A stretch of 64,000 bases of DNA from Pseudobacillus wudalianchiensis (GCF_001685015.1 NZ_MAYT01000027.1:342589-406588); one strand, 5' to 3'; positions 53,265-62,704 are shown, counted from the stretch's first letter. The notes: generated by a model not told the origin, from the letters alone. Made by a program: numbers and translations.

Positions 53265-53640
53265 TTAAAGAAAAATAGTGATCGAAGAATAAAGCAGTAA
53301 CAAAGACATAATCAGTCGAAAGGACTTGTCATATTTAGAGAAAAAATCTTTAAATATCGAACCGAATCCTGACCATAGAAGCAACGCTGTCCATCCTAGA
53401 AGAATGGTTACAGTTAAATACAGTACGATGGATGTAAGTGAGTGATTAAACGGTAAAATAAAAGCACTCATCACGGTTAAAAAGAACAAAATGCTTTTTA
53501 CATTGATCATCTGAAAGATAAAGCCTGATAAAAAAGAAGATTGTACATCTTCAGATTTTTTTCAGTACTTGTATGTAAACCAACTTGCCCAGCCAAATAG
53601 AGCAGATAGACTGCACCGCTTGCCGCGCCTGCCGAACTGA
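53265..53640 (-). pseudogene. 3' fragment of a LysE-family exporter
   Basis: MINVKSILFFLTVMSAFILP, LGWTALLLWSGFGSIFKDFF and RLIMSLLLLYSSITIFL (53265-53510) are the last helices of a LysE/RhtB exporter. Upstream, GAASGAVYLLYLAGQVGLH is the preceding part, joined by a frameshift near 53525 (SGFIFQ in the other frame). The N-terminal third is gone. Non-functional. Confidence 0.7.
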
Positions 53641-53680
53641 CATTTTAAAACACTCACCTATCTAATTTTTCAAAAAACAA

Positions 53681-53709
53681 TTGACAAACCGACGGTCGGT
53701 TTGTATTGT
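53681..53709 (+). promoter_or_regulatory. Sigma-A promoter with embedded TetR-type operator
   Basis: TTGACA (53681-53686), 17-base spacer, TATTGT (53704-53709). A 21-base perfect palindrome (ACAAACCGAC-G-GTCGGTTTGT, 53684-53704) fills the spacer. The TetR encoded at 54412 is the obvious ligand. Confidence 0.85.
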
Positions 53710-53746
53710 TGGAATATAAATGAAAAAATGGTAAGGAGAGATCAAC

Positions 53747-54394
53747 TTGAAGTTAGCCTCCAAAAGAAAGGTCATTCAATCCGTTATAGGGAGTATCTTC
53801 ATAAATGGACTCGTACCTGTTGTCCTGTATCATGTGTTCTTGAATCATTTCTCAAGTTTTGTTTCACTGCTGCTTGCCACTTCGGTTCCACTTCTAGATA
53901 ACCTCTATCATATTGTGAAACATCGGAAAGCCGATGCTTTTGGGTTGTTTATGTTGACCGGTTTTGTTCTGAGTTTATTGGCGTTTTTATTAGGCGGCAG
54001 CGAGAAATTAATTTTAATGAGGGAATCGCTAGTAACGGGAATATTAGGACTTATCTTTATCGGTTCTCTTTTTTATTCAAAACCGCTCATTTATCATTTT
54101 GCCATTAGATTCAGCTCAAGTGATGAGTCGGAGCAGAAAGGCAAGTTTGCGAGTCACTGGGAGTTCCCCTATTTTCGCTTTGTCCTAAGAGTAATGACTG
54201 CTGTATGGGGAATGGCCCTTTTGGTTGAAGCAGTTATTAAAACAATTTTAGTATATGAGCTGTCGACTCCTGCTTTCTTAGCCGTTTCCCAAATCGTTTT
54301 CTACAGTGTAATCGGGGGAACGATTTTATGGACAGTCATCTATCGCAGATTTGCAAAAACGCGCTTAGATTTATTAATAGCCTCAAGAAATTGA
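53747..54394 (+). CDS. VC0807-family integral membrane protein
   Basis: A 215-residue membrane protein with about six helices: VIGSIFINGLVPVVLYHVF, LLATSVPLLDNLYHIVK, AFGLFMLTGFVLSLLAFLLGG, LVTGILGLIFIGSLFY, and two more. The pattern SVPLLDNLYHIVKHRKAD with FIGSLFYSKPLIY is that of VC0807-family proteins, of unknown transport function. TTG start (53747) behind AAGGAGAG. First gene of a TetR-repressed operon (palindromic operator in the promoter) with the TetR gene next. Confidence 0.8.
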   Translation: MKLASKRKVIQSVIGSIFINGLVPVVLYHVFLNHFSSFVSLLLATSVPLLDNLYHIVKHRKADAFGLFMLTGFVLSLLAFLLGGSEKLILMRESLVTGILGLIFIGSLFYSKPLIYHFAIRFSSSDESEQKGKFASHWEFPYFRFVLRVMTAVWGMALLVEAVIKTILVYELSTPAFLAVSQIVFYSVIGGTILWTVIYRRFAKTRLDLLIASRN

Positions 54395-54411
54395 ATAAGG
54401 AGAATACAAAA

Positions 54412-55008
54412 ATGTCTAATCCAACTTCTCATGATAACCCAACATTTCAGACGATTTTATTAGCCACTGAGGAACTTATTCTGGAAAAAGGCTGCAGAAA
54501 TACGACACTTAAAGACATTATTGAAAGAACTGGGCTTTCTAAAGGGGCCATTTATCACTATGTTGCCAGTAAAGATGAATTGTTTGGACTTATTCTCAAA
54601 TCCAAAATCGAACAAGAGAATGAAAAATTCAATCAGATCGTTCATCACCAAATGAGCGGTGCCGCTCATGCTGGCCAGTTTGGGGTGGTCACTGAATTTT
54701 TCCATAGTAGACAGAATACAAATGACGTAGGGAATCTGATATTCATTTATTTGTTAAGCCAAGACGATGAAAAGGTTAAAAGCATTTTAAATAGTATTTA
54801 CCAATATAGTAAGTCAACTGGTATTCAATGGATCGAGATGGGGCAAACAAATGGCGTGATTCCCCCAACGATCGATGCCGAGAAAATGGCCGCCTTATTT
54901 ATGACTTTTTCCTATGGCCTTAGAGTAACTCAACTTCTTTCCTCCTCTGAAGATGAACGAATCGCATCGAGTGATATTTTTAAATTACTCATTCAGACAT
55001 TGTCATAG
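54412..55008 (+). CDS. TetR-family repressor, autoregulated
   Basis: A 198-residue repressor from ATG 54412 (AAGGAGAA upstream; the in-frame ATG at 54328 lies inside the previous gene). HTH: ATEELILEKGCRNTTLKDII followed by ERTGLSKGAIYHYVASKDEL (about 17-58). The C-terminal ligand-binding domain is helical. It follows the membrane protein by 17 bases and should bind the palindrome at 53684-53704, so it likely controls this operon including itself. Inducer unknown. Confidence 0.85.
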   Translation: MSNPTSHDNPTFQTILLATEELILEKGCRNTTLKDIIERTGLSKGAIYHYVASKDELFGLILKSKIEQENEKFNQIVHHQMSGAAHAGQFGVVTEFFHSRQNTNDVGNLIFIYLLSQDDEKVKSILNSIYQYSKSTGIQWIEMGQTNGVIPPTIDAEKMAALFMTFSYGLRVTQLLSSSEDERIASSDIFKLLIQTLS

Positions 55009-55098
55009 ATACAGGATATCGGGTGAAATCCGTAAAAGGTTCTCCGCCTCCTTCTACATACCATCTATCAGTTTACTTTTTACTAAGAGGTGTCAGGT

Positions 55099-55620
55099 AT
55101 GGAATTCTTAGCAATCCACACAATCAACTTACAAGAATTAGCCCAAGTGAAGCAGTTTTACGCTGATATCACTTCCGATTTAAGAAAAAAAGGGATTCAT
55201 CAATGGGACTATTTTTACCCTAATCATTTTGTTATAAAGAATGATTTAAAAAATGGCACTCTTTTTGGAGTGAAAGAAGAACATCACTTGATCGGTACCA
55301 TTGTTCTCAATATGAACCAAAGCAAACAGTATTTGAAACTCCACTGGGAGGAACAATCAGGCAGGCCATTCATCATTCACCGATTAGCTGTTCATCCTCT
55401 CCATCAAGGCAAGGGAATTGGAAAAAAACTTTTAAACTTTGCTAAAGAATATGCTTTTAAAAAAGGATATACGAGCATTCGTTTGGACGTATATGCCCAA
55501 AATCCTGAGGCTGTTGGAATGTATGAAAGAGCTGGTTATCAAATAAGAGGGACAGTTAAGTTTCCATTAAGAAAAGTGCCATATTTATGTTTTGAAAAAA
55601 TCATTTCAACTATAAATTAA
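55099..55620 (+). CDS. GNAT N-acetyltransferase
   Basis: A 173-residue GNAT. FIIHRLAVHPLHQGKGIGKKLL (about 92-113, shown as pattern) is motif A with the acetyl-CoA loop QGKGIG; SIRLDVYAQNPEAVGMYERAGY is motif B. AGAGGTG precedes ATG 55099. It lies between the TetR operon and a DUF2306 protein with the same strand; the 80-base gap before it includes ACCATC-type inverted sequence only. Substrate unknown. Confidence 0.85.
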   Translation: MEFLAIHTINLQELAQVKQFYADITSDLRKKGIHQWDYFYPNHFVIKNDLKNGTLFGVKEEHHLIGTIVLNMNQSKQYLKLHWEEQSGRPFIIHRLAVHPLHQGKGIGKKLLNFAKEYAFKKGYTSIRLDVYAQNPEAVGMYERAGYQIRGTVKFPLRKVPYLCFEKIISTIN

Positions 55621-55636
55621 ATAGGAGTGATACGCG

Positions 55637-56287
55637 GTGGAAAAAAGTAAAAAGTTAAATTGGTCTATAATGGGACTTTATATGACTGTCCTACTATTCA
55701 GCGCCTATATAGTCGTAATGTATTTTATTATTGGGACTGAAGGTGCGCAGATAATGAAAGGAAAAGTGGAAGACGAAAACTTTAATTTGTCCATTTGGAA
55801 AGCCTTGTTCTATCCTCATATTATACTGGGGGCAATTGCATTGGCCCTCGGTCCATTTCAATTAACTAAAACGAGTCGTCAAAATCCAAAGCTGCATCGG
55901 AACTTAGGGAAGATTTATGGATTCACCATTTTCATCAATGTATTATTGGTTCCATATATTTCTCTCTTTTCGACAGGTGGCCGGTCATCTATGATTGCCT
56001 TCCTTGTGTTGAATGCTTTTTGGCTTGGAACAACCGCTATGGGAGTCCTTAGGGGCTTTCAAAAAAGAATATCATCGCATAAAACATGGATTCTTAGAAG
56101 TTATGCTATCACATGGGTCTTTGTTTCCTTTAGAATCGTTGTCATTCCATTCTCCGCTTTTTTAGATCTCGCCATTAGTTTTCCAATAGCGGTTTACCTT
56201 TCTATTGCTTTAAACCTTCTTTTTGTTGAATGGAAAAGAAAGAAAGGAGAGACACAATCTTTATCACATCATTCGTTGGTACGATGA
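55637..56287 (+). CDS. DUF2306-family membrane protein
   Basis: A 216-residue protein with about six membrane segments: LNWSIMGLYMTVLLFSAYIV, LFYPHIILGAIALALGPFQL, GFTIFINVLLVPYISLFSTG, MIAFLVLNAFWLGTTAMGV, and two more. HPHIxLGxxAL...LHRxLGKIYG is the DUF2306 signature (PHI and LHRNLG are present). GTG start (55637) with AGGAGTG upstream, 17 bases after the GNAT gene, so cotranscribed. Function unknown; relatives are linked to haem or redox, uncertain. Confidence 0.8.
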   Translation: MEKSKKLNWSIMGLYMTVLLFSAYIVVMYFIIGTEGAQIMKGKVEDENFNLSIWKALFYPHIILGAIALALGPFQLTKTSRQNPKLHRNLGKIYGFTIFINVLLVPYISLFSTGGRSSMIAFLVLNAFWLGTTAMGVLRGFQKRISSHKTWILRSYAITWVFVSFRIVVIPFSAFLDLAISFPIAVYLSIALNLLFVEWKRKKGETQSLSHHSLVR

Positions 56288-56424
56288 AAGTTCGAAAGAA
56301 GTTTTTCTTTACTAGATCTTCGTTATGATCAAAGCAATCCGGAATACTTACTATCTCATCCTGCAATAGTTTTTTAACAAAAGCCTCTCTCTTTATAGTC
56401 AATAAAACTCATTTTTGTTATCTC

Positions 56425-56463
56425 CACTCCCTCTTCATCTGATTAAATGGTGAAGAGGGAGTG
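56425..56463. terminator. Bidirectional terminator
   Basis: CACTCCCTCTTCA (56425-56437) / TGAAGAGGGAGTG (56451-56463) between convergent genes. Confidence 0.85.
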
Positions 56464-56521
56464 ATTATTTTAACAAACTCTATTACTCTCAAACTTCATT
56501 AGTTGGAGAAAAAATAAAAGT

Positions 56522-56899
56522 TTAAAGGATAACACCGGAAAAATCTCCTTTTAATACTTCTTTTCCATTCTGATTTTCACATAAAAAAGACGAAGCAATA
56601 GCTGTTCTATTATTTTCTTGTCTTTCATATTTTTCAATTTTAACCCTACAAATTATCGTATCCCCCGTAAACACGGGTCTTAAAAATTCAAAATTCATAT
56701 TACGAGCCAGCACATTATGATCCCCACCTACTTTTGTTGGCAAAGTTGCCGTTAACAACCCTTGGACGACAAGTCTTCCCTGTTCATCTGGGGCAATATG
56801 ATGAATCCCTTCATCACCTGAGATCTCTGTAAATAATTCTACATCCCTTACTGTAAAAGTCCGTTCGAATGTAATGATATCTCCTACTTTTAACGACAT
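56522..56899 (-). CDS. MaoC-like hot-dog hydratase
   Basis: A 125-residue single hot-dog protein from ATG 56897-56899 (GGGGAGGAG upstream). KVGDIITFERTFTVRDVELF then GDEGIHHIAPDEQGRLVVQGLL and FLRPVFTGDTIICRVKIEKY give the MaoC/(R)-specific enoyl-CoA hydratase layout; the usual D-x(5)-H catalytic pair would lie in FTEISGDEGIHH. It may hydrate enoyl-CoA or act as a thioesterase-like protein. No fatty-acid genes adjoin. Confidence 0.75.
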   Translation of the reverse strand: MSLKVGDIITFERTFTVRDVELFTEISGDEGIHHIAPDEQGRLVVQGLLTATLPTKVGGDHNVLARNMNFEFLRPVFTGDTIICRVKIEKYERQENNRTAIASSFLCENQNGKEVLKGDFSGVIL

Positions 56900-57031
56900 A
56901 TCAAATCTCCTCCCCAAAAGTTTTATCCTGCATGGCCGATCCTACTGTGGATGGTGGAAAGATTATAATAATATTCAACTATTCTTCTCCGTTAAAACAG
57001 ATTATGGCTGCCAGGCGGAATTCAACATTTT

Positions 57032-58039
57032 TCATTCATTTCCAACTGATTGGGTCATCGAAGAAACTATTTGAGAGTTCCAATCTTTCGGCTTTATATT
57101 TTTATTTATCCATTTCTCTTGGGGGGCTTTATATGGAGCAGCAGCGATTAAATGATTATTGTGCCAACTGGCTGCTCCGGAACGAATCATTTCATCAAGC
57201 AGAATTTGAATAAATTCTTCTGGCTGAAGCTGAAAAGAGCAGCGTGCAAAATCTTGGAACCAACCACATTTTAGTAAGTATGGATTGATTTCTTCCTTTG
57301 CCAATCCATTTTTAATCATTAAGGTAAATGCAAAAATCCTCTTGCAGGCATGCCACGATACCTTTTCTGGTGCCTTAAGCCACTTGTCGAACCGCGCCCT
57401 TGCTGCATCAATCGAAGCACTAGGATTCTCTATGTAAGGTCCATGACCTGAATAGGCCTTTTGAATTCGAAGCTTAGACAACCGCTCCAAACTTTCCATC
57501 GATCGTTGGATAGATGCAACCCCCTCTCGAAAGATATTTAACCATCCAATATCATTGTTGTGAAAGAGATCCCCGCAAATTAATATTTCTTCTTCAGGCT
57601 CATATAAAGAAAGATGCCCTAACGTATGTCCCGGTGTGTGCAGGACTTTCAAGCTGCTGCTTCCAGTCTCAATCTCATCGTTATCAGACAGCATGATATC
57701 AACTTGATAGGGTTCTATAGGTTGATCTAACCATTCTGCACTACAGGCTTCACGGTCACAAGAATTAATTAAGTGGGCATCCCATTTATGGGCAGCGATT
57801 GTAACACCGTAATTTTTTTGCAGATGATAATTACCTCCTACATGATCACTATGATAATGCGTGTTCACTATAAGAGGTAATTCTTCGGGTGAAACGCCTG
57901 CTTCTCTAATTAATTGCTCTGTTTCTTCTGCATCACTCCCGAAGCCAGTATCAATTAGAACCGGGAGTTCATCCTTAATAAGGATCATGTTTGCACTCGG
58001 AAATGTTCTTTCCAAAAAAATAATATTGTATTTTTTCAA
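57032..58039 (-). CDS. MBL-fold metallohydrolase (LACTB2-like)
   Basis: A 335-residue enzyme: ANMILIKDELPVLIDTGFGS, THYHSDHVGG (HxHxDH metal site, about 60-69), HTPGHTLGHLSLYEPEEEIL with the next His, CGDLFHNND with the bridging Asp, and YSGHGPYIENP. The C-terminal ~100 residues form a winged-helix-like extension as in LACTB2 proteins. No signal peptide. Two-metal hydrolase, probably acting on a small ester or on RNA; substrate unknown. AGGAGG precedes the ATG. Confidence 0.85.
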   Translation of the reverse strand: MKKYNIIFLERTFPSANMILIKDELPVLIDTGFGSDAEETEQLIREAGVSPEELPLIVNTHYHSDHVGGNYHLQKNYGVTIAAHKWDAHLINSCDREACSAEWLDQPIEPYQVDIMLSDNDEIETGSSSLKVLHTPGHTLGHLSLYEPEEEILICGDLFHNNDIGWLNIFREGVASIQRSMESLERLSKLRIQKAYSGHGPYIENPSASIDAARARFDKWLKAPEKVSWHACKRIFAFTLMIKNGLAKEEINPYLLKCGWFQDFARCSFQLQPEEFIQILLDEMIRSGAASWHNNHLIAAAPYKAPQEKWINKNIKPKDWNSQIVSSMTQSVGNE

Positions 58040-58391
58040 AAGCTACTCCTCCTTAAATTCAATTATCATTATACATAATTGAGTGAATATTTAGAATATA
58101 ACCACCAATCAGATTTCAGAAAATGTTTTTCAGCTTCTCCATTCTGTCGCATGTCTACCGCAATTTTTGTTTTCGTACGAACAAAATAAATAAAAACAAA
58201 AAACCCCACTGAAGACATGACCATCCAGGGGATTTTCGTTTTAATTTAATGGATCTCACTGCACTAAAGCACCTGTTCGTTTAAACGAGAACTTTAATAA
58301 TGGTTAGCCTCTCTAGAAAACAAGGCTAAGAATTATTAGCAAAGATAGGTATTTTCAATTAAAAGCAAAGACCTGATTTTCGCTATCTTTT
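58040..58391. other. Intergenic stretch with a weak hairpin
   Basis: AACCCC...GGGGATT lies at about 58200-58237. Nothing else. Confidence 0.4.
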
Positions 58392-58769
58392 TTAGTCCTG
58401 ATTGAACCATAATTGCTCTTTGTCATCAACATCGCCGTTATAATTAATGAGAATCTCATCTCCTGCTTTGATATCTGTGTAAGCATAGAAGTCAAATGTG
58501 TGATTTTCAAAATTAATCTCATACGTTGCATTAGGTTCATAAGAATGGTTAAACAACATTCCATAACCAAGAAGGATCGCAGAATGATTGATCCCATACT
58601 CAAAAGCGTAATCAGCAAGTAAAGTTTTCTCAATGTGTTGATGTTGGTCATTTGGATAAGAGATGACCGGTGCTTCATGGAAAAGCTCGCCTTTTTTGAT
58701 ATCGCGTGTAGCAAATACTCCTCTATTGAACTCTCCGTCACTTATTGGGGATGTTTTCACTTCAATCAT
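58392..58769 (-). CDS. SET-domain protein (predicted protein lysine methyltransferase)
   Basis: A 125-residue SET domain: GEFNRGVFATRDIKKGELFHEAPV (N-SET), then AILLGYGMLFNHSYEPNATY with the FNHS pseudoknot motif, and DIKAGDEILINYNGD with the catalytic NY-like INYNG pair. All SET core motifs are present, and the length is that of the small bacterial SET proteins. It should use S-adenosylmethionine to methylate lysines of an unknown protein. SET domains are rare in Bacillus. Its ATG lacks a strong site. A zinc-ribbon gene follows upstream. Confidence 0.85.
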   Translation of the reverse strand: MIEVKTSPISDGEFNRGVFATRDIKKGELFHEAPVISYPNDQHQHIEKTLLADYAFEYGINHSAILLGYGMLFNHSYEPNATYEINFENHTFDFYAYTDIKAGDEILINYNGDVDDKEQLWFNQD

Positions 58770-58840
58770 ATTGTTCGCCTACTCACTTTTAAAATATTCT
58801 TTCTAACTGTAACATTCATGTTCATCCGCCGCCAAATGCC

Positions 58841-59050
58841 TTAACGTGACGCTTTGGGCGGCTGGCATACATCACATTTTCGTTGGTGATTATTTTTAAA
58901 TTTCGTAAATGTTTTTTCAAATTGGCTGCCACATGCACATTTAAATTGTAACTTTTGAGAGAAACCGTGATATTCCGTCGTTAGCAGCTCGCTTTCCGAG
59001 TTGTTCTCAACAAATTCCTTAATTTTACCGATTGTCCATCGTTTATTCAT
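58841..59050 (-). CDS. Small zinc-ribbon protein, 69 residues
   Basis: Start at ATG 59048-59050 behind GATGGAGGTG. FKCACGSQFEKTFTKFKNNH then KCDVC make a four-cysteine ribbon (about 37-64), preceded by an HTH-like start (WTIGKIKEFVENNSESEL). The pattern resembles the zinc modules attached to GIY-YIG and homing-type nucleases, here alone. Function unknown; DNA binding is likely. Confidence 0.6.
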   Translation of the reverse strand: MNKRWTIGKIKEFVENNSESELLTTEYHGFSQKLQFKCACGSQFEKTFTKFKNNHQRKCDVCQPPKASR

Positions 59051-59263
59051 TCGCTTACACCTCCATCTTTTATTGCTAGGCGGAGGCTTTTCTAGGCATC
59101 CGTTCAATTATGAGCCAAAGTCATAATAATCCTAAGTTTCTCATTATATCATGAGCTGTCGTACAATGAAATAGATCGTTATGTTAGCGTCTTAATACAT
59201 CCTCTATTGTACTAAATGTTAGTTGAATGGCAAAAGAGGACAGAACATTCTGCCCTCCTGCTT

Positions 59264-60157
59264 CTATATGGATCTTTTCTTTTGTACGGTGACGACCATA
59301 ACACCTATCATAATGAAGAAACCACCAATAAAAAAGTTCACATCCAACTCTTCTTTTAACAAGAGCCAGCCTAAAAAAGAACCGACCAGCGGCTGGAAAA
59401 AGAAAAACAATGAACCGATTCCAGCATCCATTAAATCCATCCCTTTATTCCAAAGAAAAAATGCCCCAGCAGTTGAAACGATCCCAAGATAAAGAACTCC
59501 TAAAATAATAAACACGTTTTGATTCTGTATAGGATGCGATTGAAGTTCCCATATCATGGCGGGCGTAGTAAATAAAAGGGCAAATAATACAGCATAAGTC
59601 GTTATGGTTAATGAGGACAAACGTTTAGAAGCAACCTTTACATAGATAGATAATAACGCCCAAGTGACGGCAGCCCCCACTAGTACGATACTTCCTGTTA
59701 AATAGCTTCCTACCTTTGTATCCCAACCGATGACAACAATCACACCAACTGTTGCTAATAAAACAGAGGCAATCTTTCTAACGGTCAGTTTTTCCTTTAA
59801 TATAACTCTTGCAAAGACGACAATAAAAGCTGGTGTAGCTGATGTAATTAAAGCGCCCGTGTGTGCATCAGATAACTTCGTGCCAATAAACTGGAAGGCA
59901 ATGGATACGAAGTAACCTATGAAACCAATCCAAGCTAGCAGTAACCAATCCCTTTTCTTAATCACTGTTCGCTGGCCCTTTTTTATATGAACTATTTTTA
60001 ATACAGCAAACAAAACAACAAACGCTATCACATACCGCATCCACACTAACGTTAAAGGTGGGATATACTCTAATACATATTTACTGACTACATACATGCC
60101 GCCCCACATACTGGCGGCTAACGATAAACAAAGTGCTCCAATTAAATTTTGTTTCAT
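59264..60157 (-). CDS. EamA/DMT-family exporter
   Basis: A 297-residue protein with ten predicted helices in two EamA repeats: LSLAASMWGGMYVVSKYVLEY, GYFVSIAFQFIGTKLSDAHTGALITSATPAFIVVFARV and, second, GSIVLVGAAVTWALLSIYVK, YLGIVSTAGAFFLWNKGMDL, FFFQPLVGSFLGWLLLKEEL, all as patterns. Such exporters handle amino acids or drugs; substrate unknown. A short hairpin at about 59230-59255 (AGGACAGA/CTGCCCT) can end it. Confidence 0.9.
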   Translation of the reverse strand: MKQNLIGALCLSLAASMWGGMYVVSKYVLEYIPPLTLVWMRYVIAFVVLFAVLKIVHIKKGQRTVIKKRDWLLLAWIGFIGYFVSIAFQFIGTKLSDAHTGALITSATPAFIVVFARVILKEKLTVRKIASVLLATVGVIVVIGWDTKVGSYLTGSIVLVGAAVTWALLSIYVKVASKRLSSLTITTYAVLFALLFTTPAMIWELQSHPIQNQNVFIILGVLYLGIVSTAGAFFLWNKGMDLMDAGIGSLFFFFQPLVGSFLGWLLLKEELDVNFFIGGFFIMIGVMVVTVQKKRSI

Positions 60158-60513
60158 TTATAATACCTCCGTCTCTGTAAAAGGGAATTTTAATAGAACG
60201 TTCCCTAAGACGAGGCATGATGTTCAACTTAACTATTCATCCCTCGACTTAGGAATGAATAGCTGGCTGGTCATTTTCAAAAATATCTAAATACAATCTC
60301 ATTACTTCATCCTCCTATTTGTATTTTCTTAATTTTAACATATTTCCATTAGTAAGATTACTTCATGCATACTTAGTCCATAACACTGAACCATTAGCTA
60401 AGCAACTTTAACTAAAAGGACCTTACTCTTCCTCAGATCAACGCATCTGTAAAAGAATGTTACAGCAAAGATTAAAGCTATAAAGGAACCCATTGATCAC
60501 TGATTTAGAATCA
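60158..60513. other. Intergenic stretch, nothing firm
   Basis: Upstream of the EamA gene and downstream of the TetR gene (both minus). AGCAACTTT...AAAG-type weak symmetry only. Confidence 0.4.
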
Positions 60514-61059
60514 TCAGACTTTATACATTAAATGAATTTGATTAGCGATATAATCTGAACTAAAATGCAGTCCCTTCTTGATCCACCACATAATGATGCC
60601 TACTAATGAAGCTGTCTTAATATCAATTGCAACATAATCATCAGGCAAATTCGCTTTACTATTCTTCCTTCTTGTTTCTACCAACTGCTTGAGCAATAAA
60701 AACAATTGCTCCTCAAATTGATTAATATTGAATAACGTAAGCAGGTAATCTCTATTGCTATATAAATAATCTAGTAATTGTGTTAGCTGCTGTTTTTCTG
60801 ACAAGTCTTCCAAATGGATGAAAGCAACAATTTTATCAGATAGCTCCTTTAAAATCGCATCCGTGATCTGTGTAAGTAAATCTTGAATATCCTGATAGTG
60901 TAAGTAAAACGTTGTCCGATTTAACCCTGCTCTGGCTGCCACTTTCTGAACCGTTAAATTAGATAAAGCGGCATCTTCTCTTAAGAGAGAGAAAACAGCC
61001 TCTTTAAACATTTCTCTTGAACGAATGGTACGCGGATCTTCTTTTTTAGATGTAGACAT
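60514..61059 (-). CDS. TetR/AcrR-family repressor of the DHA2 efflux gene
   Basis: A 181-residue repressor from ATG 61057-61059 (AAAGGAGC upstream). HTH with FSLLREDAALSNLTVQKVAARAGLNRTTFYLHYQDI as its pattern (about 20-54), then a helical ligand domain with a C-terminal IMWWIKKGLHF segment. It diverges from the 14-TM efflux pump at 61232, the lmrA-lmrB-like arrangement, and should repress that gene. The shared region has a candidate operator. Confidence 0.85.
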   Translation of the reverse strand: MSTSKKEDPRTIRSREMFKEAVFSLLREDAALSNLTVQKVAARAGLNRTTFYLHYQDIQDLLTQITDAILKELSDKIVAFIHLEDLSEKQQLTQLLDYLYSNRDYLLTLFNINQFEEQLFLLLKQLVETRRKNSKANLPDDYVAIDIKTASLVGIIMWWIKKGLHFSSDYIANQIHLMYKV

Positions 61060-61123
61060 TTTATGCTCCTTTATCGATTTTCCTTTGACTTTCTCAACAA
61101 CCGGCATTTTCTATGTAGATTAG

Positions 61124-61148
61124 TGAACATTTTCAATAAAACTGTTCA
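61124..61148. promoter_or_regulatory. Candidate TetR operator
   Basis: TGAACA (61124-61129), 13-base spacer, TGTTCA (61143-61148) in the divergent region. Confidence 0.5.
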
Positions 61149-61231
61149 TGGTCAAGGCAAATAGTGTTTGTTACTATGAATTTTATCGACACAGTGTTGA
61201 GAATTCAAGTCTGGAAAAAAGGAGTTTACAA

Positions 61232-62704
61232 ATGGTGAAGGAGATAACGGAAAGAAATAAAAAGATCTTACTAATTGTTCTGATCGCCGGCTGCTTTTTA
61301 TCGACGCTAAATCAGACTTTATTAAATGTGGCATTGAGTGATTTCATGGATGTATTTCATGTAACGCCTGCAACCGTCCAATGGCTGTCAACAGGCTTCA
61401 TGCTAGTAAATGGTGTTTTAGTGCCTATTACGGCATTTTTAATGAAACGTTTTACAACAAGACAGCTATTTATTAGCTCAATGGTCTTTTTACTTATCGG
61501 GTCTGTACTTTGTGCTTGTGCGATAAATTTTGGCGTTTTGTTAACAGGAAGAATGATTCAAGCCATTGGTGCCGGCATTATTATGCCTCTCATGATGACC
61601 GTTATTTTATATTTATATCCTAGCGAGAAGCGTGGAAGTGTTATGGGGACAATCGGCTTTGCCATAATTTTTGCACCAGCCATCGCTCCTACATTATCTG
61701 GCTTTATTATTGAATATGTTTCCTGGAGATGGTTGTTTATTGGATTAATCCCATTTTTATGCATTGTCATTGTTCTTGCTTTCAACTATTTAATGAATGT
61801 GGCAGAAACAACAAAAGCAAAATTAGATATCACAAGCGTCCTATTATCAACGATCGGGTTTGGCTGCATGTTATTTGGGTTTAGCAGCGCGGGAAGCAAG
61901 GGATGGGATAACCCTATAGTTATTACCACTATTGTTGTCGGCATCATTGTGACAGCTCTATTCTGTTTACGTCAAATGAAAGCTAACGATCCATTATTAA
62001 ATTTACACGTATTTAAGTATAAGGTTTTTACTCTCACATCGTTCATCAATGTGCTCATTACGATGATTATGTATGCAGATTTAATTCTTCTGCCCATTTA
62101 CTTGCAAAATGGACGAGGTTTTACAGCATTTGAAGCGGGGTTACTTTTATTGCCTGGAGCTATAGTTAATGCCTTCTTATCCCCTGTCACAGGTAAAATG
62201 TATGATAAGCACGGTGCTAAACCACTCTTTATTACAGGATTACTGTTTGTCATTGTCTCCATGTGGGGAGTCATTGGCCTAACCGAATCCACAACTTATG
62301 TATATTTAATGGCTCGTACCATTATTTTACGAATTGGCTTAAGCTTCATTTCTATGCCTTTAAATACAGCTGGGTTGAATGCTTTGCCAAGAGAATTAGG
62401 TTCACATGGTTCAGCCGTCAATAATACCATTCGTCAATTAGCGGGTGCTATCGGCACAGCCGTTGTGGTCACCGTGTATACGATTCAAGCAACCCCACAT
62501 GCTGCTGAGTTATCTATGGAAAATAAAAGCATGACAGCTGCACAGCTTGCAAAATTGGCTTCGATCTTTGGCTCAAGTCATGCCTATGTATTTATGTTAG
62601 TCTTTTCTTTTGTAGCATTACTATTTTCATGTTTTATGCCGAAGAAAACAGCCATACAAAAAAGCATGCCCGAAAAGGCTGTCGTCCAAAAAAGTCAAAG
62701 TTAG
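61232..62704 (+). CDS. DHA2-family multidrug efflux MFS transporter (LmrB-like)
   Basis: Start at ATG 61232 after AAAAAAGGAG; the earlier in-frame ATG lies in the operator region. The 490-residue protein has 14 membrane segments. GRMIQAIGAGIIMPLMM (motif C-like, segment 5) and LSTLNQTLLNVALSDFM (segment 1, motif D1) mark the DHA2 drug:H+ antiporters. Motif A region is FLMKRFTTRQ. The adjoining TetR gene supports inducible drug export. Substrates unknown. Confidence 0.9.
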   Translation: MVKEITERNKKILLIVLIAGCFLSTLNQTLLNVALSDFMDVFHVTPATVQWLSTGFMLVNGVLVPITAFLMKRFTTRQLFISSMVFLLIGSVLCACAINFGVLLTGRMIQAIGAGIIMPLMMTVILYLYPSEKRGSVMGTIGFAIIFAPAIAPTLSGFIIEYVSWRWLFIGLIPFLCIVIVLAFNYLMNVAETTKAKLDITSVLLSTIGFGCMLFGFSSAGSKGWDNPIVITTIVVGIIVTALFCLRQMKANDPLLNLHVFKYKVFTLTSFINVLITMIMYADLILLPIYLQNGRGFTAFEAGLLLLPGAIVNAFLSPVTGKMYDKHGAKPLFITGLLFVIVSMWGVIGLTESTTYVYLMARTIILRIGLSFISMPLNTAGLNALPRELGSHGSAVNNTIRQLAGAIGTAVVVTVYTIQATPHAAELSMENKSMTAAQLAKLASIFGSSHAYVFMLVFSFVALLFSCFMPKKTAIQKSMPEKAVVQKSQS

